Source of the DNA: Conexibacter sp. CPCC 206217
GTDB taxonomy: Bacteria > Actinomycetota > Thermoleophilia > Solirubrobacterales > Solirubrobacteraceae
Assembly: GCF_030646165.1 (NCBI RefSeq)
Contig: NZ_JAUTDO010000005.1
Coordinates: forward strand, 248,001 to 312,000
Reading direction: 5' to 3'
Length of the DNA: 64,000 bases
Shown: positions 1-7,961 of the stretch, piece by piece
Numbering within the stretch: position 1 is the stretch's first letter
Layout of the letters: each line of letters begins with the position of its first letter
Notes under the pieces: generated by a model
Databases searched by the model: none
What the model saw: the letters and a program-made list of their open reading frames with translations, nothing else
What the model was told of the DNA's origin: nothing
Program-made: the position numbers and the translations under genes

Positions 1-74
1 TGTCGGCGAAGGCTGGCAAGCGGCTCGCCTACCGCAAGACCGTCACGGTGTACGTGTCGCGCGGGCGGCGTTGA
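1..74 (+). CDS. C-terminal tail of an unidentified protein (5' end outside window)
   Basis: An open frame entering from the left edge runs to TGA at 72-74 and gives 23 residues ending in KTVTVYVSRGRR. The basic, beta-strand-like tail resembles the ends of secreted or surface beta-sandwich proteins, but nothing identifies the family. Only the last codons are visible, so no function is proposed. Confidence 0.4.
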   Translation, partial: SAKAGKRLAYRKTVTVYVSRGRR

Positions 75-136
75 GCGCACACGACGACGAGCGCGGGGCC
101 TCGCGCTCGTGGTGCCGTAGTGGGTGAGAGCTGCCG

Positions 137-430
137 TCAGGCGGCGCGCTGGAGCGATGCGGCGCTGGTCGGCGCCGCGATCGGTACGTGCGCCGTGACC
201 TCGCGGTCGAGCGCGCGCAGCCTCTGCTCGACGCGCGTCAACTCGCGGTCGAAGTCCGTCATGCCGTGGAGAAGCGGCGCGGGGACCTCGTCGCGACGTG
301 CGTCGGCGAGCCTGTGCATTGCCGCGAGCGCGCGGCGAATACGTGCCGCGCGATGTGCGAGACGCTGACGTTCCAGCTCGATCCCGAGCGAGTGCGTCGG
401 CGCCGTCGGCGGAGCGGTGAGTCTTGCCAT
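137..430 (-). CDS. Small hypothetical protein, probable helical/coiled-coil
   Basis: This 97-residue minus-strand frame is the most protein-like reading of the first 600 bases. Residues 18-85 are rich in Arg, Leu, Ala and Glu with heptad-like spacing (ELERQRLAHRAARIRRALA and later RVEQRLRALDREV), which suggests one or two amphipathic helices forming a coiled coil. There is no signal peptide, membrane segment or recognisable domain. No clear ribosome binding site precedes the ATG, and overlapping frames on both strands are also open, so the call is tentative. The 185 bases between it and the next gene (431-615) hold only GC-rich imperfect hairpins near 548-590 and a relatively AT-rich stretch at 470-540; I see no gene there. 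Confidence 0.4.
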   Translation of the reverse strand: MARLTAPPTAPTHSLGIELERQRLAHRAARIRRALAAMHRLADARRDEVPAPLLHGMTDFDRELTRVEQRLRALDREVTAHVPIAAPTSAASLQRAA

Positions 431-615
431 GCGCGCATCATCGGCATCCGCGGCACGGAGGTAAAGCCCTTAGTCACCATTCCTACGCGTTTGTAACCGC
501 CAAATGGAAAATCGAAGTTCTGGCGTGCCAGCAAAAACGTTGGATCAGGGGGCGATACGCCCGCCCGGCGTACCGAGCGGGCGTCGATTCGCCGCCGCGT
601 AGAGCGGCGAGGCGC

Positions 616-1140
616 TCAGTCGCCGACGACCGCTTCGTCGATCGAGCCGACGTAGACGACGAAGCCCTTCGTGTAGCCGCGCCGCTCGTACAGGCGGGCC
701 GCCTCGGCGTTCGTCGCGGCGGTCGTGATCTCGAGGTCGCCGACGCCGCGCTCGCGCAGCTCCGCCTCGACCGCGTCGAGCAGCTCCGAGCCGATCCCGC
801 TGCCGCGCAGGTCGGGCAGCACCGACAGCGACTGCAGCGTCGCCATCGTGTCGCCGGTGCACCACGCCGCGTAGCCGGGGCCGACGGTGACGAACGCATA
901 CCCGATCGGGCCGCCGGCGTCCTCCGCGACCAGCACGAACGCGTTGGGGTCGGTCAGCCAGCGCTCGTACTTCGCGCGGCGGTTCTGCCACGAGGCGGCC
1001 GACCCGCGCGCGAGCGCGTTGCCGAGCAGCGGCGTGATCGCCGCATAGTGCTCCTGCAGCGCTCCCCACAGCGGCTCGAGCTCGCCGAGCTCGGCGATCG
1101 GCAGGGTGCGGATGGTGTGCTGCGAGTCTCGTATGCTCAT
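616..1140 (-). CDS. GNAT-family N-acetyltransferase
   Basis: The 174-residue product is a single GNAT domain, expected to transfer an acetyl group from acetyl-CoA to an amine. The acetyl-CoA pyrophosphate loop is seen as LPDLRGSGIGSELLDAVE, preceded by the strand TLQSLSV and followed by the conserved terminal motif TNAEAARLYERRGYTKGF. I chose the ATG at 1140 because a GAGGA ribosome binding site lies about 9 bases upstream; an in-frame upstream extension to 1212 has no such site and gives an Arg-rich leader unlike the family. The substrate is unknown. It is transcribed in the same direction as the flavin reductase at 1259-1771 but separated by 118 bases. Confidence 0.88.
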   Translation of the reverse strand: MSIRDSQHTIRTLPIAELGELEPLWGALQEHYAAITPLLGNALARGSAASWQNRRAKYERWLTDPNAFVLVAEDAGGPIGYAFVTVGPGYAAWCTGDTMATLQSLSVLPDLRGSGIGSELLDAVEAELRERGVGDLEITTAATNAEAARLYERRGYTKGFVVYVGSIDEAVVGD

Positions 1141-1258
1141 TTTGGTTCGTCCTCGGGGAGGCCTTGCCCGGTCGAGTCGACGTTCACCGCCGTACCCGCG
1201 CGGACCCTGCATGACGTTGTACCCGGTCGCGGCGCCGAACGCCAGCGGTTCGAGCGCG

Positions 1259-1771
1259 TCAGTCGTCGAAGGCGAGCCGGCCGAACTTGCCGCGGTAGTA
1301 CGCCAGCGGCGCGCCGGGGCGGGCGGTCGCCTCGTGCACCTCGGCGAAGAAGACGACGTGGGTCGCCGCCTCGACCTGCTGCGTGACTCTGCAGACGAGC
1401 TGCGCGAGCGCGTCGACCAGCAGCGGCTGGTCGTGGTCCCCGACCGTCACCGCGACGCCGTCGAACTTGTCGTCGCCCTTGCCGGCGAAGCGGCGCGCCA
1501 GCGCGTCGTGACCCTCGCCGAGGATGTTGACCGCGAACGCGCCCGAGCGCAGCAGCGCCTGGCCGGTCGCCGACGCTCTGTTCATCGCGACCAACAGCAT
1601 CGGCGGGTCCAGCGACAGCGAGCTGACGGCGCTGGCGGTCGTGCCGTACAGCTTCCCGTCGAGGCTCGTCGTGATGATCGTGACGCCGCTGGCGAAGTGG
1701 CCGATCACGTCGCGGAAGGCCTGCGGGGCGAGCGGTTGGAGGCGGTTGTCTGGGTGGTGTTCGGCGGCCAT
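1259..1771 (-). CDS. Flavin reductase-like FMN-binding protein
   Basis: The 170-residue product matches the flavin reductase (DIM6/NTAB, HpaC-like) family: residues 17-60 contain AFRDVIGHFASGVTIITT and TTASAVSSLSLDPPMLLVA, the flavin-binding signature, followed by SGAFAVNIL and a terminal YYRGKFGRL. Such proteins reduce FMN or FAD with NAD(P)H and often hand the reduced flavin to a separate monooxygenase. No monooxygenase lies beside it here. The start at 1771 has a GGAG site 7 bases upstream. It is divergent from the GntR regulator at 1851, which may control it. Confidence 0.9.
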   Translation of the reverse strand: MAAEHHPDNRLQPLAPQAFRDVIGHFASGVTIITTSLDGKLYGTTASAVSSLSLDPPMLLVAMNRASATGQALLRSGAFAVNILGEGHDALARRFAGKGDDKFDGVAVTVGDHDQPLLVDALAQLVCRVTQQVEAATHVVFFAEVHEATARPGAPLAYYRGKFGRLAFDD

Positions 1772-1850
1772 GTGAGCTCCGTTCTGGACCCATTCTGTCG
1801 TGTTCGCGCACGGATTGGTCGTATGACGGGCATCCGATACGCTGAGATCG

Positions 1851-2573
1851 ATGGCTGGACTCGCTGATCTCTCCACCACGGGCGTCGAATCTCTCCGCGT
1901 CGGACGTGTCGCGGCGCCGCTGCGCGAGCAGGTCGTCGACGTGCTGCGCGAGGCGATCCTCGACTTCAGGCTGCGGCCCGGGCAGCGGCTGATCGAGCGC
2001 GAGCTGATCGAGCAGATCGGCGTCTCGCGCACGACCATCCGCGAGGTGCTGCGCCAGCTCGCCGCCGAGGGGCTCGTCACGACGATTCCGCAGAAGGGCG
2101 CGATCGTCGTCGTGCCCTCGCCCGAGGAGGCGGCCGAGCTGTACGACGTGCGGCTCGTGCTGGAGGCGGCGGCGGTCACACGCTTCGTCAGAAACGCGAC
2201 GCCGGAGCAGCTGCGCGCGCTGCGCGCGGCGGTCGACGAGATGGAGCGCGTCGCGGGCGAGGGCTCCGACGACGTGCGCGGCGTGCTGCGTGCCAACGAC
2301 GAGTTCTACGAGGTGCTGCTGCAGGGCGCGGGCAACAGAGCGTTCCACGCGCTGCTGGCCGGCGTGCAGGCGCGCGTGCGCGTGCTGCGCGCCTCGTCGC
2401 TGTCGCAGCCGGGGCGCCCGGCCGCGGCCGTCGGGGAACTGCGCGTCGTCGTCGACGCGATCGAGGCGGGCGACGGCGAGCGCGCGGCGCAGCTGACCGC
2501 GGAGCATCTCGAGCACGCCGAGCGCGCCGGGCTGCAGGCGATCACCGCGGCCGGCCGTGCCGGCGACGCGTAG
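1851..2573 (+). CDS. GntR-family regulator with FCD effector domain
   Basis: The 240-residue protein has an N-terminal winged helix-turn-helix (about residues 20-88, with LRPGQRLIERELIEQIGVSR and REVLRQLAAEGLV) and a C-terminal all-helical FCD domain (about 95-225). The FCD metal-site pattern is visible as an Asp in NDEFYEVLL and His in the terminal EHLEHAE. It probably represses the divergent flavin reductase gene in response to a small carboxylate, but that is inferred from position only. No Shine-Dalgarno precedes the ATG; TACGCT at 1838-1843 lies 7 bases upstream, as in leaderless transcripts. The intergenic region holds an inverted repeat, CGGAT (1811-1815) / ATCCG (1832-1836), a possible operator. 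Confidence 0.88.
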   Translation: MAGLADLSTTGVESLRVGRVAAPLREQVVDVLREAILDFRLRPGQRLIERELIEQIGVSRTTIREVLRQLAAEGLVTTIPQKGAIVVVPSPEEAAELYDVRLVLEAAAVTRFVRNATPEQLRALRAAVDEMERVAGEGSDDVRGVLRANDEFYEVLLQGAGNRAFHALLAGVQARVRVLRASSLSQPGRPAAAVGELRVVVDAIEAGDGERAAQLTAEHLEHAERAGLQAITAAGRAGDA

Positions 2574-2585
2574 TCTTCCGCCGCG

Positions 2586-3092
2586 ATGAGCTCAAACCAG
2601 CGTCTGATCGTGATCGTCGGCCTCGTCGTCGTCTGCGCGCTCGGCTTCGTCGTGCTGAAGGCCACCGACGAGTCGTCGACCGGCGACCTCCCGCCCGAGC
2701 CGACGGTCGCCGCCACGACCCCGGCCCCCGACGCCGGAGTCGACTCCGGCCCCGCGTCCGGCTCCAACGACGGCACCGACCCGACCGCGACGACCGGCGC
2801 CGAGAGATCGGCGGAAAGACCCGCGACCCCCGCCGTCGCGCAGATCGTCGTGAGAGGCCTGGAGCCCGTCGGCGGCGTCAAGAAGCTCGTCTTCCGCAAG
2901 GGCGACACGATCCGCTTCACGGTCGTCTCCGACGAGCCGGAGGAAGTCCACTTCCACGGTTACGACGTCGCCAGGGACGTCGCGCCGGGCAGACCGGCCG
3001 CCTTCGCCGTCCCGGCGAACATCGAGGGCATCTTCGAGGCCGAGCTGGAGCACTCCGGCACCCAGATCGCCTCGATCACCGTCGAGCCGTAG
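2586..3092 (+). CDS. Membrane-anchored cupredoxin-fold protein
   Basis: Residues 6-25 form a hydrophobic N-terminal anchor, residues 28-85 are a Pro/Thr/Ala-rich extracytoplasmic linker, and residues 86-168 form a cupredoxin-like beta domain (KLVFRKGDTIRFTVVSDEPE, then EEVHFHGYDV and a final FEAELEHSGTQIASITVEP). Two histidines sit where type 1 copper ligands occur, but the usual Cys and Met ligands are absent, so blue-copper electron transfer is unlikely; metal binding or a purely structural role is possible. TAGTCT at 2571-2576 lies 9 bases upstream of the ATG and overlaps the stop of the preceding regulator gene, suggesting its own leaderless promoter. Several arginines are coded by AGA. 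Confidence 0.75.
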   Translation: MSSNQRLIVIVGLVVVCALGFVVLKATDESSTGDLPPEPTVAATTPAPDAGVDSGPASGSNDGTDPTATTGAERSAERPATPAVAQIVVRGLEPVGGVKKLVFRKGDTIRFTVVSDEPEEVHFHGYDVARDVAPGRPAAFAVPANIEGIFEAELEHSGTQIASITVEP

Positions 3093-3127
3093 CGGGCTTC
3101 TCCGTCCTCCGCGATGAACGCGGCGCG

Positions 3128-3601
3128 CTAGAACGCTCTCGCGACGGTGCGCGAGACGGTGAAGCCGTGGCCGTTGGCGCCGTTGCGGCAGGTCATCCCG
3201 CTTCTGCGGCTGGAGCAGGTGAAGCTGCCGACGCTGCGGGATCTGCCGTAGGGGAGCACGGCGCCTCTGGGGTTGAGCGTCGTGTCGCCGGCGCAGACGA
3301 AGGCGCCCCGTCCTCTGCGCCCGACGGCCATGCCGTTGCCCCAGTCGAGCCGGCAGCTGGTCGGCTTGGCGGGCGCCTTCCACGTGTGTCTGGCGACGTC
3401 GCAGCGGGCGAAGCCGTTGTCGATCGCACAGCCGATGTTGTGCGAGGGCGCGCTGAACATCACGAGTCTGGCCTGCGCCGACGCCGTGCCGAGGGCAAGC
3501 AGCAGCAGCGCGGCCAGTGCGGCGGCCAGCACGCCGCGGGCACGAGCGGAGATGGGTATCGGGGCGGCGGACGCGCGGCGGGCGCGGACGAGCGGGCTCA
3601 T
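3128..3601 (-). CDS. Secreted Cys-containing protein, DUF6636-like
   Basis: The 157-residue product starts with a twin-basic, hydrophobic signal peptide (about residues 15-45, ending TASAQA) and then a compact domain with the spaced cysteines NIGCAID, ARCDV, TSCRLDWG, FVCAGD, FTCSS and MTCRN. The pattern SAPSHNIGCAID ... ARCDV ... W resembles the actinobacterial DUF6636 family of small secreted proteins of unknown function; this is recognition by motif only. The six cysteines probably form disulfides outside the cell. The ATG at 3601 was chosen because TAAGCT (3610-3615 read on the minus strand) lies 8 bases upstream, a leaderless arrangement, and it gives a proper signal peptide. Confidence 0.72.
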   Translation of the reverse strand: MSPLVRARRASAAPIPISARARGVLAAALAALLLLALGTASAQARLVMFSAPSHNIGCAIDNGFARCDVARHTWKAPAKPTSCRLDWGNGMAVGRRGRGAFVCAGDTTLNPRGAVLPYGRSRSVGSFTCSSRRSGMTCRNGANGHGFTVSRTVARAF

Positions 3602-3806
3602 GGTGCGCGAGCTTACCCCTGCGCTCCGACGGTGAAGCGCAGCGGCAGCGACGCGAGGCCGTGGACGCCCTGGACACCTTCGTGGACCGGCCTCGCGCTC
3701 CAGCACGACGTAGCCGAGCGGCGTCGAGGCGAGCCACCCTCTGCCGCGCAGCGCGTCGATCGGGGCGGACGGGCCGGCGCGGGGGGCGAGCCCGGTCGCG
3801 GGCGAC

Positions 3807-4760
3807 CTACCAGCGCCAGCGATCGGCCGCCGCGAGCGGCTCGCGCAGCAGCGCGGTCAGCTCCAGCGCGGCGGCGCGGGCGCCGGCCCGGATGCGGGCG
3901 TCGATCGAGGCGCCGGCGTCCGCATCCGCGTGGGTTCTCCAGCCGCCCGCGACCGCCCGCGACGCGGCCGGCACGGCGCCGAGCCCGTCCGCGTTGACGA
4001 ACAGCGGGAAGTCCTGCGGCGAGCCGCCCTGCGGGCCGAGGCCCGGCACGAGCAGGAAGGCGTGCGGCATCAGCGCGCGCAGCACGCGCGCGTCGTCGGG
4101 GTACGTCAGGCCGGCGACGGCGCCGACGCTCGCGTACCCGTGAGCGCCGCGACGCGGCTCGCCCAGTTCCGCGACCAGCTTCGCGACCTGCTCGAAGACG
4201 CGGCCGTCCGGTGTCTCCAACCCCTGCACGCGCGCGGAGCCCGGGTTCGACGTGCGCACGAGCACGAAGACGCCCTTGCCGTACGCGTCGGCGGCGTCGA
4301 GCATCGGCGTCAGCGACTCCGGCCCCAGGTAGGGGCTGAGCGTGACGGCGTCGGAGTCGTGCACGGCCAGCTCGCGGTCGCCGATCCGCAGGCGCCCGAG
4401 CGCGGCGGTCGCGTACGCCGCCATCGTCGAGCCGATGTCGCCGCGCTTGGCGTCCTCGATCACCAGCAGGCCGGCGTCGCGCGCGTGCCGGTCGACCTCC
4501 TCCAGCGCGTGCATCCCGGCGGCGCCGAACGCCTCGAAGAAGGCCGACTGCGGCTTGACCGCGGGCGCCACGTCGGCGATCCCGTCGATCACCGCGCGAC
4601 AGAAGCGGACCGCCGCGGCGGCGGCACCGGTGAGGTCGTCGACGCCGTCGAGCAGCTCGGGCGGCAGCTGACCCGGCTCGGGGTCCAGCCCGACGACGAG
4701 CAGGCTCTGCGTCTGCTCGATGCGGCCGATCAGGCGGTCGGCGAAATGGTCAGCGCTCAT
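3807..4760 (-). CDS. pyrF: Orotidine 5'-phosphate decarboxylase
   Basis: The enzyme converts OMP to UMP, the last step of pyrimidine biosynthesis. The 317-residue product belongs to the longer (type 2) PyrF subfamily: an N-terminal LLVVGLDPEPGQLP strand, PAVKPQSAFFEAFG, and the catalytic motif VIEDAKRGDIGSTM with the Asp-Lys-Asp set. The downstream part contains TSNPGS and a phosphate-binding region near FLLVPGLGPQGG. TAGACT (4770-4775 on the minus strand) lies 9 bases before the ATG, so the transcript is probably leaderless. No other pyrimidine gene is adjacent. The 205 bases after its stop (3602-3806) contain no convincing gene. Confidence 0.95.
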   Translation of the reverse strand: MSADHFADRLIGRIEQTQSLLVVGLDPEPGQLPPELLDGVDDLTGAAAAAVRFCRAVIDGIADVAPAVKPQSAFFEAFGAAGMHALEEVDRHARDAGLLVIEDAKRGDIGSTMAAYATAALGRLRIGDRELAVHDSDAVTLSPYLGPESLTPMLDAADAYGKGVFVLVRTSNPGSARVQGLETPDGRVFEQVAKLVAELGEPRRGAHGYASVGAVAGLTYPDDARVLRALMPHAFLLVPGLGPQGGSPQDFPLFVNADGLGAVPAASRAVAGGWRTHADADAGASIDARIRAGARAAALELTALLREPLAAADRWRW

Positions 4761-4809
4761 CGCCGGGCGAGTCTAGATGAGCCAACCTTCGCTCGATACG
4801 CTGGGCCGC

Positions 4810-5115
4810 ATGGACCAGCTGTTGAAGCTCACCGCCGACGCGGGCGTCGAGGTGTCGGCGGCGGAGACGGCGCTCGACGACGAGATGCCGCAGGCGGCGC
4901 GCGACGCGCTCGACCGCGCCGACGACATCCTCGCGCAGCTGCGCGAGCAGTGGCCGTCGATGACGCCGATCGAGCGCCGCATGATCGGCGAGCTGGCGAG
5001 AACCGTGCGCGCCCGGCGCGACGCCGTCGCCGCGCGCGTGCCGGTCCGCAGAGTCGTCACCGACGCGGTCGCCGAAGTCGATCCGGAGCAGGACGAGGAC
5101 CCGGAGGAGGAGTAG
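4810..5115 (+). CDS. Small acidic-tailed helical protein, unknown function
   Basis: This 101-residue protein is predicted almost entirely helical (MDQLLKLTADAGVEVSAAET, then RMIGELARTVRARRDAVAA) and ends in a strongly acidic tail, DPEQDEDPEEE. It has no membrane segment or recognised domain. I place the start at 4810 because TACGCT at 4797-4802 lies 7 bases upstream, the same leaderless spacing as in many neighbours; an ATG at 4777 would add 11 residues. It is divergent from pyrF and convergent with the ku genes. Confidence 0.62.
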   Translation: MDQLLKLTADAGVEVSAAETALDDEMPQAARDALDRADDILAQLREQWPSMTPIERRMIGELARTVRARRDAVAARVPVRRVVTDAVAEVDPEQDEDPEEE

Positions 5116-5149
5116 GCCGCGGTCCCGCGGCGGAGCGGGGGGGTGCGCG

Positions 5150-5944
5150 TCACGTCTTCGCCAGGCCTCTGATCGACGCCTCCAAGGCCTCCATCAGGTC
5201 CGGTGACGCTCTCTCGCTGCGCTGGTCGCGTCTGGGCGCGGCGATCGTCTCGCCCTTCGCCTTGCGCTCGATCGCTCTTCTGAGCCGCGCGCGGTGGCGG
5301 TCGCTCCAGTGCGCGGGGTCGAACTCGCCGCTCATCGACTCGATCAATCTGACGGCCTCTCGCAGCGCTCTCGGCTTTGGTCTGTGCGCTCTGCCGCTCG
5401 GCGCGCCGGCGCCGCTGGCGGGGCGCAGCTCGTCGTGGAAGCGCATCGTCGAGAGCGACAGCAGCGGGCCGTCGGGCCGGATCGCGGCCAGGTACAGCTT
5501 CGAGCGCAGCACGAAGCGCCCGATCGCGACCTTCTCGCGGTCGCGCATCACGCCGTGCAGCAGCATGTACGCGCGCACGGTCCCCTCGCTGCCGCTGGCG
5601 GGCACGAGCACGTACGGATGGTCGAGGTAGGCGGGGTCGAGCTGGTCGAGGTCGGCGAACTGCTCGACGTCGATCGTGCGCGTGCGCCGCGGCGCGGCGG
5701 CGGCCAGCTCGTCGTCGGTCAGGACGACCTCTCTGCCGTCGTCCAGCTCGTAGCCGTGCGCGACGTCGTCCCACTCGACCTCGACGTCCTCCTTGGTGCA
5801 GTAGCGATGGACCTCGATCGGCGACGACGTTCTCTCGTTCAGCTGCGTGAAGTGCAGCTGCCGGTCGCGCACCGCGCTGCGCAGCTCGACCGGCACGTTG
5901 ACGAGCCCGAACGAGAGCGATCCGGTCCAGAGCGGGCGCGGCAT
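5150..5944 (-). CDS. ku: Ku protein (second of a pair), non-homologous end joining
   Basis: The 264-residue product is a bacterial Ku core: MPRPLWTGSLSFGLVNVPVE at the N-terminus, the DELAAAAPRRTRTIDVEQFA strand, HPYVLVPASGSEG, and LSLSTMRFHDELRP. Bacterial Ku homodimers or heterodimers ring broken DNA ends and recruit ligase D. This copy stops soon after the helical pillar (AIERKAKGETI) with only a short tail. Its ATG overlaps the stop of the upstream ku gene (TGATG), so the two are translationally coupled and likely made together. No ligD lies in the window. Confidence 0.93.
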   Translation of the reverse strand: MPRPLWTGSLSFGLVNVPVELRSAVRDRQLHFTQLNERTSSPIEVHRYCTKEDVEVEWDDVAHGYELDDGREVVLTDDELAAAAPRRTRTIDVEQFADLDQLDPAYLDHPYVLVPASGSEGTVRAYMLLHGVMRDREKVAIGRFVLRSKLYLAAIRPDGPLLSLSTMRFHDELRPASGAGAPSGRAHRPKPRALREAVRLIESMSGEFDPAHWSDRHRARLRRAIERKAKGETIAAPRRDQRSERASPDLMEALEASIRGLAKT

Positions 5945-6918
5945 CAGCCTCTTCTCCCGGCTCTGGCTCTGCCGCGTCTGGCCGATCTCCCTCGCGCTTT
6001 GGCGCGTCTCGCCGATCTCGCTCTCGTCCCGGCTCTCGCGCCGGCGCCGGCTCTCGCCGCTCTGGCGCGCGCGGGTGCGTGCCCACCGCGCGCGCGTCTG
6101 GTCGCCCCGCCCGCCCTGTGCGGCCCACGCGTGCGTCTTCTGCGTCTGGCGGCCTCGGCCAGCGTCGCCTCCAGGGCGGCGGAGAGGTCGTCGGGGGCCT
6201 CGGACGGCCGCTCGTCCGGCGGCTCGATCGCCTCGCCGTGCGCCTTGCGCTCGATCAGCTGCAGCAGCGCGGCGCGGTGGTCGTCGTCGTAGTCGCTCGC
6301 GTCGAACGGCTCCGACAGCTGCTCGACCAGCGCGGCCGCCATCTCGCGCTCTCGCGCCGACGGCGCTCTGACGTCGGGCAGCGGGTCGAACGCGTCGGGC
6401 TCGACGACCTCGTCGGCGAAGCGCATCGTCGAGAGCCCCAGCACGCCGTCGCCGAGCGCCCGCAGCGCCACGAGCTGCTCGCGCGTGCGCAGCACGATGC
6501 GGCCGATCCCGACGCGGTCGCTCTCCGCGAGCGCGTCGTGCAGCAGGCGGTAGCCGTCCTCGGAGCCGTCGCGCGGGCCGAGGAAGTACGGCTTGTCGTA
6601 GTAGACCGGGTCGACCTCGCCGGCCGCGACGAACTGCTCGACCTCGACGAGCTTCGCGTGCTCGCCGTCGACCCCGCGCAGCTCGTCGTCGCTCAGCACG
6701 ACGTACTCGCCGTCGCCGACCTCGAACCCTCTGACGATCCGCTCGTACGGGACGACTCTGCCCGTGCCGGGGTCGACGCGACGGTGCTCCAGCCGCGCGC
6801 CGTCCTTCGCGTGGACCTCGTGGAAGCGGACCGCGCGGTCCTCGACGGCGCCGAACAGCTTCACCGGCACGCGCAGCTCGCCGACGCCGATGCAGCCGTT
6901 CCAGATCGAGCGGGGCAT
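5944..6918 (-). CDS. ku: Ku protein with long basic C-terminal tail
   Basis: This 324-residue product is the first gene of a two-ku operon. The core starts MPRSIWNGCIGVGELRVPVK and includes DDELRGVDGEHAKLVEVEQF, YYDKPYFLGPRDGSE and LGLSTMRFADEVVEP, parallel to the downstream paralogue. After about residue 257 it continues into a roughly 65-residue Arg/Ala/Gly-rich extension with runs such as RRRRRTRG and repeated ARA/GRSARR units. Basic tails of this sort on other bacterial Ku proteins bind DNA and modulate threading; Lys-rich versions are better known than this Arg-rich one. The paralogues differ enough for a heterodimer or divided roles to be plausible. Confidence 0.93.
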   Translation of the reverse strand: MPRSIWNGCIGVGELRVPVKLFGAVEDRAVRFHEVHAKDGARLEHRRVDPGTGRVVPYERIVRGFEVGDGEYVVLSDDELRGVDGEHAKLVEVEQFVAAGEVDPVYYDKPYFLGPRDGSEDGYRLLHDALAESDRVGIGRIVLRTREQLVALRALGDGVLGLSTMRFADEVVEPDAFDPLPDVRAPSAREREMAAALVEQLSEPFDASDYDDDHRAALLQLIERKAHGEAIEPPDERPSEAPDDLSAALEATLAEAARRRRRTRGPHRAGGATRRARGGHAPARARAARAGAGARAGTRARSARRAKARGRSARRGRARAGRRG

Positions 6919-6965
6919 TCCCAGGGCGGTACCCGTCCGCCGGACTGGCCATGCACCGCGAGAAG

Positions 6966-7015
6966 GAGCCGCCAGGCGAGGTCCCGTCAAGCGTACGCCG
7001 AGCCGCCAGGCGAGG
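6966..7015. repeat. Pair of 16-bp direct repeats upstream of the ku operon
   Basis: GAGCCGCCAGGCGAGG occurs perfectly at 6966-6981 and again at 7000-7015, start points 34 bases apart (about three helical turns), in the gap between the thioesterase stop and the ku start. Position suggests either regulator half-sites for the ku promoter or a short dispersed repeat; I saw no third copy in the window. Confidence 0.6.
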
Positions 7016-7022
7016 CTTACGT

Positions 7023-7907
7023 CTACGCCGGCATGAAGATCGCCAGTTGACGCGAGTGCGCCAGCAGCGTGCCGTCGCCGAGGAACAGCAGGCCGTCCTC
7101 CTCGACGAGGCCGTCCTGCGCGGCCGAGCTGCGGTACCAGCCGAGCACCGCCTGGTCGGGCAGACCGGCGGGCGGGATGTCGGCGCGGAAGTGGATCGTC
7201 AGGTCGATCGTCGGCGCGACCGCCGGGCGGTCGAGCGGCTCGAAGCCGGGCGGCCACCAGACGTCGGCGCAGAGTGCGACGTAGGCGGCGTCGACCGCGT
7301 GCGGCTGCGGCAGCGTGATCCAGCCACCCGCCTGCGCGGGCTCCCCGTGCTCCGGCTGGCGCCCGCTGAACGGCGCGCCGCCGAAGCGCGGCGCGAGCTG
7401 GACGCGATGCGAGATCGCGGGCGCTGCCTCGTGCACCTGCAGCCAGTGCGCGCTGTCGTCGCGGCGCCACTCGTGCGCCGGGATGCGCGGCGCCTCGCGC
7501 GGCGGCGCGGGCGCGACGACCGGCGGGTCCGGCAGCCACGTGCCGGCGGCGGGCAGCGCCGGCACCGCCAGCGCGGCGAGCGCGCTCAGCACCTCGCGCC
7601 CGTCCTGTATCGCGCTGACGCGCACGTTGGAGATCCGCCGGCCGGTGCGCACCAGTTCGACCGTCAGCTCCAGCGGGCCGGCGCCGGCTGGACGCAGGTA
7701 GTGGATCGTCAGCGAGCGCAGCCGCCGCTCCCCGAGCGGGTCGGCGTGAGCGAGGATCGCGCGCACGACGATCGCGGCGAGATAGCCGCCGTTGGCGGCG
7801 GTCGGCGCCGCCCAGCCGAGGTCGACGTCGGCGGCGAAGCGACCGTCGCAGAGCGGCCGCAGGGCGGTCGCGTCGTCGAAGGAGCGGGCTGGGGTGAAGC
7901 TGCTCAC
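7023..7907 (-). CDS. Acyl-CoA thioesterase family protein (double hotdog)
   Basis: The 294-residue product has two hotdog halves. The first contains GWAAPTAANGGYLAAIVVRA and SLTIHYLRPAGAGPLELTVE; the second contains APTIDLTIHFRADIP and ends FLGDGTLLAHSRQLAIFMP, the usual close of TesB-like or 4HBT_3-type thioesterases. It should hydrolyse an acyl-CoA. It is divergent from the enoyl-CoA hydratase at 7962, which fits a fatty-acyl or aromatic acyl-CoA context. I chose GTG at 7907 (giving VSSFTPARSFDD): TAGCTT on the minus strand (7915-7920) lies 7 bases upstream; longer in-frame extensions run into the neighbouring promoter. Confidence 0.82.
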   Translation of the reverse strand: MSSFTPARSFDDATALRPLCDGRFAADVDLGWAAPTAANGGYLAAIVVRAILAHADPLGERRLRSLTIHYLRPAGAGPLELTVELVRTGRRISNVRVSAIQDGREVLSALAALAVPALPAAGTWLPDPPVVAPAPPREAPRIPAHEWRRDDSAHWLQVHEAAPAISHRVQLAPRFGGAPFSGRQPEHGEPAQAGGWITLPQPHAVDAAYVALCADVWWPPGFEPLDRPAVAPTIDLTIHFRADIPPAGLPDQAVLGWYRSSAAQDGLVEEDGLLFLGDGTLLAHSRQLAIFMPA

Positions 7908-7961
7908 GGCTGGAAAGCTAGCAACTAGGATGGCCGTCCTAGTCGACCTGCGGGAGATGCG

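Noticed and set aside
120..496. Plus-strand frames of 82 and 102 codons near the left edge
   Set aside because: Both are Ser/Arg/Cys-rich shadows of the minus-strand coiled-coil frame, with no ribosome site or leaderless hexamer.
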